Positions 20,036 through 31,970 of a DNA stretch of 64,000 bases are shown one piece after another. Made by a program: the position numbers and the translations under genes. The notes under the pieces were generated by a model. It was not told the DNA's origin, ran no database searches, and saw only the letters and a list, made by a program, of their open reading frames with translations. Every line of letters begins with the position of its first letter. Position 1 is the stretch's first letter. This stretch comes from Paraphysomonas bandaiensis (taxonomy: Eukaryota; Chrysophyceae), in the NCBI GenBank assembly GCA_965644295.1, contig CBFFRP010000110.1:62001-126000 (forward strand), read 5' to 3'.

Positions 20036-23000
20036 TCAAATGGTGTCAGTTTCTGGTACCCTAGGAAGAGTTGTGTCCGGTTTGCTGTTTCCCCTACCAC
20101 CACGCCCAGCAGGGTTACGCCCCGATCTACCACCATGCAATGCCACCCTACCCGTGTGATACATGGCACTGTTGGCAACACGAGACGCCTGTGTGAATTC
20201 AATAAGAGTATGACAAAATAAAACACAACATCCCACCTCCTCCCTGTTGCTGGTATCATTGGCAGCGGTTGCGCTTCTAGCTATATTTTGGACACTCTGA
20301 ACTGTTTGTTCCAAAGTCATTTTAGGACTTGCTGGTTCCGGTTTCAAAAGTGGATTAGCTGTGGGTACAACATAACTCCTGTATAGAATATAAATAAAAG
20401 TAACAAGTATAAGCGTAGACATTTGCTACCCTCTCGCTATTGCCCCTACAAAGATGTATTAACAACGTTACAAATTAGTGGCAAGCCTTACTCTCTTGTT
20501 CTTGTGCCGCCGCAATAGCCTGTGCAATCGACTTTGACGTGCCACCATTACCTGGTCGACTGGAACTGCCAGTCATTTCGGGAGCACTTGGATGCCGACT
20601 ATGGTCGAACACATCTACATTACTGCTAACATCAACTGCTTTCGAAGCGGTTAAGTGTGCTTGTCGCTCTTTCACAGATCCCCCCCCAGCAGTCCGCATA
20701 AACTCCGCGTCTAAAGATCAATATTAGCACTGCCATAGATGAGCAATTTACATACCAGGCTTCGCTGTGGCATCGAAAGCTGTTGATTTCTGTACATCAC
20801 CACGTACAAGAGGTACATCGGGGTCATATATTGACAGTCCATCATGTCCCTATGAATTAAATAAACCTAATCAATCACAGTGGAAGTCACAAATAATACC
20901 TTATACGCAGTGTTTCTTTTTTCCGATGCGATTAACCTGACGTATTACCACTGCATTAACACTTATACGTTGGCACAACGCTGAGATTCTTACATTTGGC
21001 GCGACTCCTTGGTCGTTAATTCTTCCAGCTTCTGTCTAAAAAAAACACGCCACTCAGCCTTTTTACCATCACCGTCATTATCAAACTCAGTTGGCAAGGA
21101 AACGTATATTGCCCTCATTTCTATATAAAGTATAAATATTTGAGAAATTTAGAAATCAACACCCACCTGTAATGTCGAGGCCTTGGTTACCATATTTCGT
21201 TCTCAAGTCGGCGATGTGAATTCTCTTGATATCATCAGGGTGCATTCTGACAAACCACAATGCTTTCTTCGTCCACACCCTGCACGGCATCTCAATACAC
21301 TAAACACAAAAATTAGAAAACATACCTCGCAGCTATAGATTTCGGCAGACCCTCTTGCATCATTTTCTGGACGCTTGTCTAAAATAGGCATATAATTCAC
21401 AATCTACTCGCGCAAATATATAAAAAACCTGTTGAACGTCAGGGGGAACCAATCGTCTCATTATCTGTAAGCAGTCCAAGTTCATTTGTCTATTCTGCTC
21501 TTCCCACTCTCTAGCTTTATCCTCTAATTCTTTCTGTGCTCCCTAATTAAAATATAAAATCAGTAAGAATAGCGTATCACCTGGTATTCTGGATTCATTC
21601 GAATTGCTTTGTCCCACTTATCGACTTCTTTTTCAGCTTCTTCATCACCTTCCATCAGCCTTTGCACTGCTTCTTGCATGCGCTGACGCGCTATAGACAG
21701 CTCTACAAATTCCACTGGCTGTTGTCCAGACTCTTCTAACTGCTTTCTCAACAACGCGACTTGTTGCTGTAACGTCACATGCTCGCTGTTCGCATCGTCA
21801 TCGTTCGACAGTTTTCCAACACCACTTCGCATGCTATTACGGAATTCTTCATAGTGATCAGCACAAAATCGGATGGACACGCCCATACAGGCTTCTTTAT
21901 TGCAACTCTATTTATATCACGCACAACAGTCACCTCCTATAACAACATATCATTCGTTCCGTACCTTTATTGCACATGCACTACGTCCTTTGTCCAGAAT
22001 GGATCCCCTGCTTCTTGTTCTAGAAAGACCCATTCCACCCTACATAAGGAGACGAAAAAGAGTTATATTGACTAACATAATACTTCGGTTACTTACAATT
22101 ACGCTGTGACGACTACGTCGAATAGAATTTCCTTGGGAATTAAAACCAGCCACAGTTCCTCTTCGGTCATGGAGCAGGGATGGGGACTGAATATTAAGAG
22201 AGTTATAAGTGACAAAACATGTGAGTCAATACGCACCGCAGCATCTTCTGCGTACTTCAGATAATCATACTCTACAAATATTGCTTTGAATCCAAAATAT
22301 TTCTAGAATTAAGTACCCACCGTTACAATCAAACTTACGCTTATGGAAGTACAACTCCTTTGCCGTATGGTGTGAGTTGCCCTCATAGATTCCAATCGAC
22401 TGAACTGCCATAACAGAGTCTATCATAGTGTCGCAAATTAAGCTAGCATCTGATTGAGTATGTTTCGTTGGTGATTGTTTGTCACAATGAACCCTCATTA
22501 TTCGGCAACTGTTGTGAACGAATTGATTGCATACAGAACAATACACCTAAAATACGCGTTAAATACGTACGAAACTTCCGCCACAACTACCTGAGCGCAC
22601 AAATTACAACGAATAGTTCCCCTTCTCTCCATGCATTCAAAGCAGAGTGCAGAATCCCCGGTACTGGAAAGATAATTGGAGCTTGATATATCAGACGGTG
22701 CATCTTGATAGGTACCATCAATACCCTGTCTGGTTTTCTCCAACATGTATAATGCGCGTGGTTTATTTTGAGCGACGTCATAACTTCCACCAGAATCACT
22801 TTCAACAGCCACTATGTACACTTCGTGCCACTTCTCAAATGCCATGAAGAGACGTATCTTAGTCCATCGAAACAAGCACACACTCACGGTAGCCAGAGAA
22901 GAGGCCGCCACCAATGCTCTCATTTCAGAATCAGCCTTTGTAAGGGACGTGCGCACATACTCAGAAGTTTCGCCATCAGAATCTTCTTCGAGTACACCTT

Positions 23001-26000
23001 CCAGTCTCGGGCTATATGATATTCCAGCTGCCTGTAATGGCAGCGACAATTGCCGACTGCTTAATCTCCGAGGCATCTTATTTTCAGAATCCTCTAACTT
23101 AGCCTCTTCAAGCATTAAACGGATTTTATCGTTTGCTTCCGCTTCCGCCTTTTTACGCATCTCACTAGCTTCTCGAATCAAAAGGTAGTTTTCTAATAAT
23201 ACGTTATTGCAAATAGTAACATATATGGCTTTCCTCCATAGCTTCCGAATATATTTTTTTCTTTCTCTACGAGATGATAGTTTATATCGCTTCCATGCAT
23301 ATTGCAACTTTCGTGATGCACTTTGCTTAATGCGGCATTGGTTCAATATACGCACAAAGCGTATTCGAGCACGAATATAAGTCAATGCAAGTTTCCAATA
23401 CCTACGCATCAGATACTTCACAACGCTCCCTATCAGTCCCTGGCCTCGTGACGATTCGACATCGATGCTAAGCAATTTTTCCATATGCGATATATTCGTA
23501 GTCGTAAAAAATACTCGAGTTCTTCCCATATGATAGCAGGATGATGGAATGCAGAGGTATCTAATAACTGCATAAGTAAATTCTTTTGCGTCTAGGCGAC
23601 TAATAAGTCGCTCATTTTTCTCTCGAAAATGAGGTCGATACAAAGCTTCGATTTCATAATAATGTAGGCGTGATGGAAGGCCCCTTTTGAGAACTTCGCA
23701 CGTCTGTATTATCCCCAAAACGCGCACTTGCTCTATCACAAATTTATGATCAAAAAGTCCAGGTGTCATTGTACTGTTAGGTTTAATGCACCTCACGAAG
23801 GTACATGATGTTGCCTCTAAATGATCACAAAGCAACTGCATTTGTCTTGCAAAAGTGTAACCGACAGTACTGTTGCGAACACGACGATTCTGGGGTCGCC
23901 CAATCGGGGCACTGCTCCTTGGAGAAGTATTTTGCATCTTTCCTAATCCAGAAATTTCTCTGCTTTCACCTGTGCTTCTCTCCAATAATGGGTTCCCCAT
24001 TGATCGAAATGATGGGGAAGTACGAGACATGTGTTGACCGAGAGTGTTAGAGTCATCATCAGCAGCCATAAATTCAAACAAAGTACACCTCTGACAGTGA
24101 GTACTGGATGATAAGATTATCTCCAATTCTGACGGCTCAGTATCCATATTCTTTGGAATAAATGACCCCACAGTGTATTCTACAGTTTGCGAGTAATGCT
24201 TGATCAGAAATTTACTGCGCCTATGACGCATATGAATTTTCGGAAAACTTGGCTTGTCACCATGAATCTGATTTAAATTCAAAATCAAAACGATGATCAG
24301 AGAATCAGAATAACCTACCTGATGCAGCAATGAATTAAAATTTTCTTCAGAAGGCTGTGGTGCTTTGCACACAGAATCTAATGTAGCCAATATAGAGTCC
24401 TTAGAGCGTGCGATTAAATCAACACATGCTGCATTGTCCATGAATTCAATGTTATCAAGCTGCATGCCTTCCTCGATATACATTTGCTGTTCCGCTTCTA
24501 GCACAGAGCGATTGAACGTCAGTTGAAGATGCTCATTCGCGTAATTTATCAGCAGCTGTTCGAGCCCATTATCTTGAAACGACTCAAAGCCAAAAATGTC
24601 CAAAACACCAATGTAAAATGATTCATTGATTCTTTGATCATTTGGTGCAAGAGATTGCTCTATTCGGCGAACAATCCAATCAAACACTATCTGCAGAAGA
24701 ACAATTGAGAATTCTACTGACAGTCGGCTCAGTGACTACCTTATATATAGCCTTCGCAATAGCATCCCTTGAATAAGTAGCCTGCATTAAATCCAACGGA
24801 ATTCTATACGACGACTCTCTCCGTGATGACCCGGACATTTCCAGTATACGAGTAGTTATTATAAATTCAAGTCGAGTTTTGTCAACGCCGAGCATGTCAG
24901 CTGCATTGTTAACTAGGTATGGCTCACAAATCTCAACTGCCACACCAGAAGGAACCTGAAACTAATGAGCCGAGATATACGCAATTTTCTTAATTTACCT
25001 CCACTTCATCAAACGTAATATTCCCTAGAGCTAATATCGCACTGAGAGTACGATAGAGAACATCTTGGTCGATAGTGTTCAATCCCACTGATGACATACT
25101 AGAGTTTAATAAAGCGTATTCCTTTTTATCATCAACTTCCGCTATTTTGTAGTGCGAGCTCTGGTTGAGGTAGTGATACTGCTGTACCTCCTTCAGGTGC
25201 CACTTCTTTCGCTCTGATGCCGTTGCACCAGCAAGCATCTAGGTGAAAATAATATACATCAACACCAAGTCTCAAGCTCATGGCCCACTTACTTGGTAGA
25301 ATACATGATAGTTTCGTTCGCCCTCTGAGAAGGATACCACTCGACTCTTCTCCAGAAGATATGTATCGATACCGGCAGAATCCTGAGTACAAATGTCAAC
25401 GGGGTTTAACGCTATTGTGAGGACATACAAGCTGGTAGTCCAAAGCAGGATTGAAATTCAATTTCATTAGCTTTCCAAATCTGCTGCTATTTGAATTTCG
25501 AAGAGTTTTGGCATTGCCTGTGTTCAATGTTATAGTGAATACACTATCACTGATACAATATACCGAACGACTCTAAAATTGGATTCGTATCTAATAAACG
25601 CCGATCCAGGGATACAGAAAAATCTTTATTCTTTTTGGTCTGGAAACAGCGTCAATTAGTAGTTAGGGTACAGTGTCAACTCCAACCTCAATCGTTGCAT
25701 TTCCACTCGATCCGCTGGCCCTCCAACACAAATAACGGAGAACTATTTTTGCAGTCTCGGTTTTTCCTGGCATATATCATGGAAGTTATTGATCTACATA
25801 TGAGACACACCTGCTCCAGATTCCCCAGACACTACAATTGACTGATTTCTGCGAAGTACCAACAAATACAATTAGATGTGTACCCAATAGAGAGTACGTG
25901 TCGTACATACCTGTGTTTCGAATGGCGAAGTGTCATTTGCTTGTATGCTAACTCTGCGATTCCGAAAGGATGAGGATCCACACTGCACATCGGCTTGTCG

Positions 26001-26474
26001 CTATAAACCTACAGCAAATAGAATTAGTAGAAATTGCTAGCATGCCATAGTTTAAAATACGCACGCACCTCCATGGATGGAGGGGGGATTTGGCGAAGTG
26101 GGTTGATCGCAATCAATACGTTTGATACATACGTGTAAGGTCTTCGATTTTGAGGTTTTGATCGCTCATAAAGATTTTCTAATATACCAGCCTCATGGAG
26201 GTATATTAGTGAGGTCATATCATCAACAGTTCGTGGGTTCAGTGGGAGAAAAGCACATTCATTAACACTAAGCTCGAAACTATTTCCACCATCTTCCGTC
26301 GTAACACGACATCTATCCCCCTCAATGCTCTGCACCATAACAGTAATCCATACCCTATTAACGCAATCGTACAGTTAATGAATTTAATACACAATCGTAA
26401 ATATTCGACCTAGTAGGGTGAGGAACCCAGTACCACTCATGTAGAACAATAGATTCGCGCGTAACAGCACTCAT
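20036..26474 (-). CDS. Unconventional myosin with zinc-binding tail (1715 aa)
   Basis: Twenty-seven exons join in frame: 26410-26474, 26069-26354, 25911-26008, 25811-25848, 25687-25766, 25564-25639, 25429-25517, 25293-25382, 24999-25238, 24740-24955, 24319-24690, 22591-24267, 22321-22546, 22237-22271, 22097-22186, 21965-22039, 21581-21907, 21429-21542, 21326-21378, 21167-21279, 20994-21120, 20900-20936, 20756-20849, 20492-20710, 20430-20445, 20237-20378, 20036-20188. Motor: P-loop GESGAGKT (about 158), switch [10 protein letters not shown] (about 217), switch II DIFGFE (about 457), FVRCIKPN (about 710). Basic, IQ-like helices follow, then a B-box-like zinc module [16 protein letters not shown]...CSVC (about 1095-1135), a second Cys/His cluster (CAIKSCNKEAC...FCADH, about 1245-1265), coiled coil, a block with [12 protein letters not shown], and a C-terminal RGG-like tail. 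It is an actin motor; cargo is unknown. Myosins with B-box-like tails suggest the SAR group, but class cannot be assigned here. One exon is only 16 nt. Confidence 0.9.
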
Positions 26475-26971
26475 TTCTAGAGATATCTAATACTTTAATT
26501 CTATGCAACTGTATTGCTACACAGGCACAAAAAGCTTTGCAGTTTTAAGTTACAGTTCCGTGAGCCCGCACATCATAGATAAGATATAGAAGCTATCTGT
26601 GTCTATTAGGATCATGGCAATGTGATATGCTCTTAGCATATATGAGAAACCAAGAGAAACACAACACTCACTATGATTAAATATTGGCTCATGCTGTGTA
26701 TTCTTCTGTATTCCATGCACTGCAGTGTATACTCGATATGTCCACGTTAGTTTGTATAGGTGTGCTGTACCTTGTAGGTTGCAGTGTGTTGTAGGTAGTA
26801 GGAGTTGTTTCCCTACGAGTAGTGTGGTATGCCGTATAATCATATCCCGCCGTTGAAAAATAGTTCCAATTTGAAAGCCCACAACTACTTCTGATATATA
26901 GACGGTCCCTGCTAAGCGGGACGGGTATGCCAGAAATCTTCATTAGCTGTACGACTTCTTAAACTCGATCT
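26475..26971. promoter_or_regulatory. Divergent promoter region between myosin and unknown single-exon gene
   Basis: 497 bp between two opposed start codons; must hold both promoters. No core element assigned. Confidence 0.4.
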
Positions 26972-27631
26972 ATGGCACTCAATTCTGTCGAAGACCAGTC
27001 TGTTGCTGCGCTCGATTCCAGTAACTGTGACGCCGACTTCGATTTCGATTGTCTCAACACGACCTGCATAGAGGAGGAAGGGGAGCATGTTGAAACTAAA
27101 GAGTACTATTCTTGGTTCTTGAAGACTCATGAGGGACATGAATTTGAAGTACTTAACACGGCCAATGCCGACGGTGTCTATGACGATGACGCCATACCCC
27201 AAAGAAAAACAGTTGTTCCCATTGTAATGTTTGCTAGAAATAGCAAGCATGCTCACACTTCGACAGGATGTTTCTCCAGCGAGATAAACTATTCGCATGG
27301 AGGGAAGCGAAAGCACAGAGATGGAAGTTCAGCCAAATGGAGCCGGGCTGATACTGAAAAGAATCAGAGTAGTGGGAAATTACGTACTAATGGTGTCATG
27401 ATTAAGCGAAGTAAAACATCCAGAAAAACAATTGATGAGGCCGATAGTGACAAAATGCTTGATATTCTTAGAAAACACAATCAGAAATTTATTCCATCAA
27501 GCTTGTATGAGCCGCGAAGACATTCTGTGAGAGACATTCGTAAATGGGAGCACCAAAATGGTCGTACGTGGTCATCCTTGACGCCGGAGGAACGGCGAAG
27601 TGTTAACCACGAAATTACGAAATCAAGATAA
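26972..27631 (+). CDS. Unknown 219-aa protein, single exon
   Basis: One uninterrupted frame from ATG 26972 to TAA 27629-27631. The N-terminal half is acidic (CDADFDFDC, EEEGEHVETKE), the middle is basic and rich in Ser/Lys/Arg (KRKHRDGSSAKWSR, IKRSKTSRK), which could be a nuclear signal, and the C-terminal 50 residues look structured and conserved in type (KFIPSSLYEPRRHSVRDIRK, then WEHQNGRTWSSLTPEER). The last segment looks like a short helical module with two conserved Trp, but I do not recognise a family. It lacks introns although neighbours carry one per 60-100 coding bases, which may mean a short gene or a retrocopy. Confidence 0.7.
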   Translation: MALNSVEDQSVAALDSSNCDADFDFDCLNTTCIEEEGEHVETKEYYSWFLKTHEGHEFEVLNTANADGVYDDDAIPQRKTVVPIVMFARNSKHAHTSTGCFSSEINYSHGGKRKHRDGSSAKWSRADTEKNQSSGKLRTNGVMIKRSKTSRKTIDEADSDKMLDILRKHNQKFIPSSLYEPRRHSVRDIRKWEHQNGRTWSSLTPEERRSVNHEITKSR

Positions 27632-28139
27632 AGAAGTGAATGTTGAAATGTACCTCACATATCCTATTACTAATGTATAGTATCTATTTTCAAAGATGTA
27701 AGATATACGTTGTTACCATGCTGCTACCGTCATATCGTTGACTCTACTTGAGTCGCAAATAAGGTGTGCAATGAAAATAAAATGAATAATAGAATTGATC
27801 ACACAACATATATAAGTACTTTGTAGCTCTTATGCGTAATATGAGCCAACATACAGCACGTACTTCAATTTCGTTGTAATATTGTGTGCAATATCCTTCA
27901 TTGTCATTTTGTAACTAGTAGAAAAATGTGTGCGGAGAATTAGTTAGAACAACAAGAGTACGCATTGATTGTAGCAAAAGTTCATGGGCGAATTGGTTGG
28001 ACACATGGAATGTTGTTGGGTGACCAATTGAGAGGAATGAAAATATCTCCGTGCCTAGTGCCTAGGCGTTCATTTGCCATTACGAAAACACTATGACCTA
28101 AATGTTGTAGAAAACTTGAGCCCTCTCGAGGAGGGTGTT
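27632..28139. other. Intergenic, AT-rich
   Basis: Downstream of the single-exon gene; an AATAAA-like motif is at about 27775-27785 (AAAATAAAATGAATAA). Nothing else recognised. Confidence 0.4.
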
Positions 28140-28545
28140 TGTGAGCAGTGAATGCCATAAAATTAGCAATAGGTGTTCAAGAGTCAGAACTAATCTAACT
28201 AACTAGTGCTTAACTCCTATATCCTACTCTTTAAGTTAATGCTACAGAATCTGCTTGTGCGTTACCGCAAGCATCAGGTGCAATAAACCCTCAACAAAGT
28301 CGGACTCACAATTTTTCGTGGTGTTATGGGGGATAAGAACGGGAAACTATCATGAGCCGCATATATATACAGTCAGCCGATATTGTTCTGCAAACGCATT
28401 ACCCAGTGCTTGTGTGGTACAAGGGACACCAATAAGAGGTGTCACTTGTGTAGACGTCTTTGGGCCCTCACGAATAAACAGGCATCAGAAATCGGGCCCA
28501 CCTCAAGGGTATCAGGGGTATTGGGCTGCCTGCTGAAGTCAAGCA
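28140..28545. repeat. Family A copy
   Basis: Contains TTAGCAATAGGTGTTCAAGAG, the core GCTTGTGCGTTACCGCAAGC, then sequence in opposite orientation to the arm at 32160-32455 (GTGTCACTTGTGTAGACGTC, GAATAAACAGGCATC), so it is rearranged relative to other copies. Confidence 0.75.
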
Positions 28546-28890
28546 TATTGAAAGTCTTATTATTATCAATACGCGTTAAGAATCAGCACCAGTTTAGTAG
28601 CTAGAAGAAAACTAGTCAAGCTCAATAGATGTCTACCTGTAACTAACTAGAGCAAATTCTATTATCCTACTACTATTTAACACTACGGAGGCTGCTTGTG
28701 CGTCGCCGCAAGCACCAAGGTGCAACCACTTCCGCTCTATCGCTCAAGCAAACGCCGTGAGCAAGAAGAATGTTGATATACCTGGCATCTGCTGACTTCA
28801 GGTTTTTTGAGCCCTTAAGGTGAACATCCCGGATGCTGGGATGTATATATGCAGCTATTACGTTGCAAGGATAAGGATGAGATATGAGAT
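28546..28890. repeat. Family A copy, directly adjacent to the previous one
   Basis: Begins ATATTGAAAGTCTTATTATT, holds GCTTGTGCGTCGCCGCAAGC and CACCAAGGTG, then TGTTGATATACCTGGCATC. Together with 28140-28545 this is a head-to-tail pair of partial copies. Confidence 0.8.
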
Positions 28891-29429
28891 AGTAGTCACT
28901 AGTCATGATATCTTTAAACAAGTGGAGAATTAATGTATTAAGTTCAAATATAGAATATAGGGTTGTAATGTAGATACGGAGGTATTATGGTAGTAGAAGT
29001 AGGTATTCTGTAGTAGTATCAACGTTAGACGTTTTCGATGGTGTTAACTTAATAAATTGAACGTTGTATTCATTCTATAATCAATTGCACGACAGCTGGT
29101 ATTTTAGCCTCGCCATTGTTGGTCTTATCTCTTATCATCCCTGTCCATGTGCACAGGTTACTGTGGATGGGAAATAGCACTAAAGCCTTCTTATAACACT
29201 CCCTACTTAACTGCAACTTACTACTCTCAAAATCCATACTCTTGTCCCTACTTTCCCATAGCTAATTCTAGAAGCGGTTTCCCAACCACAAATAGCTACC
29301 TTGTCCGTGAAATATACAAAGTTCGAGGCTTAATACCTCTACGAGTATTCATCACTGATCAAGTCATTTTATTCCATATTTATCGTGTTATGAGCTAATA
29401 AGATTAATTCTACTACTCTACAAGATTCT
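28891..29429. other. Intergenic, no gene recognised
   Basis: AT-rich; a frame of 83 codons at 29147-29398 has no recognisable feature and is not called. Confidence 0.4.
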
Positions 29430-30026
29430 TCAGGCAGTGCTTTCAGTGGTGGCAGCTGCGACATGACTAGTCTTGCTTTCAAAATACGCGTCCATATCTT
29501 TGTCCAGTGCAGCAACAACGGGGTTAGGGCCCTTTCCTCCCGCGAACCAGTCTGATAAAAAGTTACACATGAAGAGTTATGAAAATAACATACATGAATC
29601 CATTTCCATATCCAGGTCGTCTGTAGATGTCGGGGCTCCAGTGCCATTCTTATTATTCTTTCCTCTCGCACCCCCTGAAATGAGAAATAAGAGTCACATA
29701 TATATGATACGTACCATCAAACCTTTTTTGCCGCCCGGCTTTGTGCGATTAGACTGGGCTTTCTTAATTGGTCTGCTCTCGCCGGCTACAATTCCCCGCT
29801 TTTGCATTGCTTGTCTTTGTCGATTAGTATTCTGTCTTTGGGCTGCTGCCGTTCTTCTAATAACCCTTTGAGTCGCCACTTTCTTGGAAGCTTGAATCTT
29901 AGCAAATCTATCACTAAGTTTCCTTGAACATTTTTACTATCGTTGTCACTACACTCTGTCTAATACTTACCCGCTTGTGGTCATATTTCCTTTCTTTTGC
30001 TTCACTCCAGAGCGATTCAAAGACAT
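29430..30026 (-). CDS. CHTOP/ALYREF-type mRNA export adaptor
   Basis: Four exons on the minus strand, 29971-30026, 29711-29922, 29594-29674 and 29430-29551, give 156 aa. The N-terminus begins MSLNRSGVKQKK and is followed by KLSDRFAKIQASKK, reminiscent of the short helical UAP56/DDX39B-binding motif of export adaptors. The middle is basic and rich in Arg, Gln and Asn with GARGK. The C-terminus holds two acidic helical repeats, DDLDMEMDSYW and ALDKDMDAYFESK, matching the FoP duplication signature (Leu-Asp-x-x-Met/Leu-Asp-x-Tyr) of CHTOP and ALYREF. There is no RRM, so CHTOP-like is the better description. Likely nuclear, in TREX-type mRNA export. The junction at 29711/29674 uses the less obvious donor C|GTATCA, chosen to keep the Gly-Ala-Arg-Gly frame. 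Confidence 0.75.
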
Positions 30027-30440
30027 CAAATACGGACTGCAATTTAAATTTATATCTCACAAGGCTGAAACGAATTGTCTTCTGCAGATATCAATCTTGT
30101 GTTGCTGTGAGCATATGTATGTATGTGCATTCGTGCACTGTTGTGTGCAGTAGTCCCAACTGCTGATTGTTCCAGATGGTGCGGAAGCCATTGTCACCTA
30201 GCAGCAGCACAGGTACCATATACCGGTATACCGGTATACTGCTGTGTAGTTATGGCTTTCTTTTTAGTGTATCGTAGTTTTTGAACCAGGAACATCGCTA
30301 TACGGTATACGGTTGTATACGTGGTATTTCCTGCTCTATCTACTGAGAACACTGCCGTAGTTCGTGGGAGCTCTGAACGAGTGAGTGGCAACATCTCCGC
30401 GATAGTCTAAACTGTAATAGCTAATAGATCAACGCGAACA
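30027..30440. promoter_or_regulatory. Divergent intergenic region with TATACCGG palindromes
   Basis: Lies between the CHTOP-like and Cwc21-like start codons. At about 30215-30240 it holds overlapping palindromes built on TATACCGGTATA, and at about 30298-30322 GTATACGGTTGTATAC. Similar GTATACCGTATACC sequence is found at 55925-55940 upstream of the transporter gene. Confidence 0.4.
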
Positions 30441-31355
30441 ATGTACAATGGCATCGGACTAACTACTGCACGCGGTTCTGCGACCAGCGGTTATGTGCAG
30501 AAAAATTTGAGTCACATCAAACCAGGCAACCAGCTCATATTATTAATTACTATTCGATCTTACTATTGAACAGAATTCTTTAGAAATAAACTTGATGCGA
30601 ATACTGGGCGGCACTCTACACAGGATCGTTCTGATGCACAATCCACTGGAAGCTTAGGACGAAAAGCCAACCCAGATATTCTTGAGCATAACCGAAAGAG
30701 GGCTATCGAAGTACAAGTATATGAGCTGGAGGAAAAGCTCCGAGACCACGGATATAGCGAACAAGAAGTTGCTGAACGAGTAAAAGCTCAAAGGGAAAAA
30801 CTTGAAAACGCAGGAGACGGTTCCAGTCGCTTTTCATCCACGGACTCTCATGCCACTTACAAGCGGAAAGAAGAAGAAAACAAGAAAGTTCAAGCCGCGT
30901 TTGGCATAAGTAATGACTTTGTCGAAGGTCAATCTTTCGATCGTGAGGCTCAGGCAGCCTTGAAAGCACGGAAGCAGCAAGACAGAGAGTTATCAGCGAA
31001 ACGTCAAAAGCCAGCTCCATCTCGAAAGGGTGAGGATGAACCTCGTCGACGTGGGGGGCGCTGTAGTCAGCGTAGTCAGGACTCACCTGACTACTCGTAC
31101 AGGTCGAAACCACAGGTCGGCGATTCCCGTCAGCAGAGAGATGTGGAGAATAATAAGAGAGATGGACCGAATGACAGGTGGGAGATGGCCAAAAATGAAT
31201 CCACTTCTGTCTCTCCTCAAAAAGAAGGTGGCCGACGGCTGAATTCTATATGCGGTAGTGTTATGGACAGTCGACAGACTGTATGTCGCAAACGTGACAG
31301 ATCATCGAGCTCAAGTGGATATGAATCCGCCAGTGGTGATAGTCGGCGTTCGTAG
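30441..31355 (+). CDS. Cwc21/SRRM2-like spliceosomal protein
   Basis: Two exons, 30441-30525 and 30574-31355, encode 288 aa. The N-terminus [13 protein letters not shown]...GYVQKNL is the hallmark of Cwc21 and SRRM2, proteins that sit near the spliceosome active centre with Prp8. The cwf21 helical region follows ([20 protein letters not shown], about residues 59-98). The remainder is Arg/Ser/Lys-rich, ending [17 protein letters not shown]. The length is closer to the yeast protein than to human SRRM2, so it lacks the large RS tail. The intron (48 nt) has a GC donor (CCAG|GCAACC); with this junction the reading runs [10 protein letters not shown] without break. Confidence 0.9.
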
Positions 31356-31557
31356 TCAGAAGAAAAAGGCTGATTTTCCCGTGACTCAGCGTCTATTATT
31401 ATTTATGACTCTCTGTGTGAATCTGTTCGCATAATAAAAGTTTTTCTATCTTTATGGGTGTTGTATGCCAGCAATACTCCCCACCGTCATGCATGGGTAT
31501 CACTACTGCCCAAGGGGACTGCCATGTCGTTTGGTGGAGCATTACATATGTTCTTAG
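31356..31557. other. 3' flank of Cwc21-like gene
   Basis: AATAAAAG at about 31430-31438 is a plausible polyadenylation signal, about 75 bases after the stop codon. Confidence 0.45.
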
Positions 31558-31970
31558 ACAGGGCTGCGTAACAATTATTTGAATTGCAATTAATCTGCAA
31601 GGAATATACGTGATAATTGCAATTGTAATTGCTCGCTTGAAGGTTGCAATTAATTGGCTATTATTTATTTTATAGTATAAGGCAGGGCTAGGAATAAATA
31701 TATTGTATTGCAATACATTGTACATATGATTAATTGGTGGACCGGCCAAAATTTTCATCAATATTGTTTCTGTTAAAGTAGCTCACAATATATTGTAATC
31801 AAACTTCTGAACTGTAGGGTACAAAAGTACAAAACGTATATAAATAACCGGAAAATAAGAAAAAATACTATTTTTTATGTATCGCCACCTCAAACAGTAC
31901 TCTACATCTCTACACATGTATGTACAATGTACAGTACATCTCTTAATATATCATATACATATAATATATT
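31558..31970. repeat. hAT-like MITE: CAGGGCTGCG terminus with AATTG-rich body
   Basis: Starts CAGGGCTGCGTAACAATTA, followed by many CAATTAATTG motifs, and reaches an internal GGCAGGGCTAGGAATA. A related copy in inverted orientation is at about 41480-41945, and partial ones at 48281-48650, 49199-49300 and 59030-59215. CAGGG at the end is typical of hAT-type elements, but no clear 8-bp target duplication could be fixed. Confidence 0.55.

Noticed and set aside
22814-23188. Plus-strand ORF of 124 codons inside the myosin gene
   Set aside because: Antisense to the long myosin exon 22591-24267, whose frame and motifs are clear.
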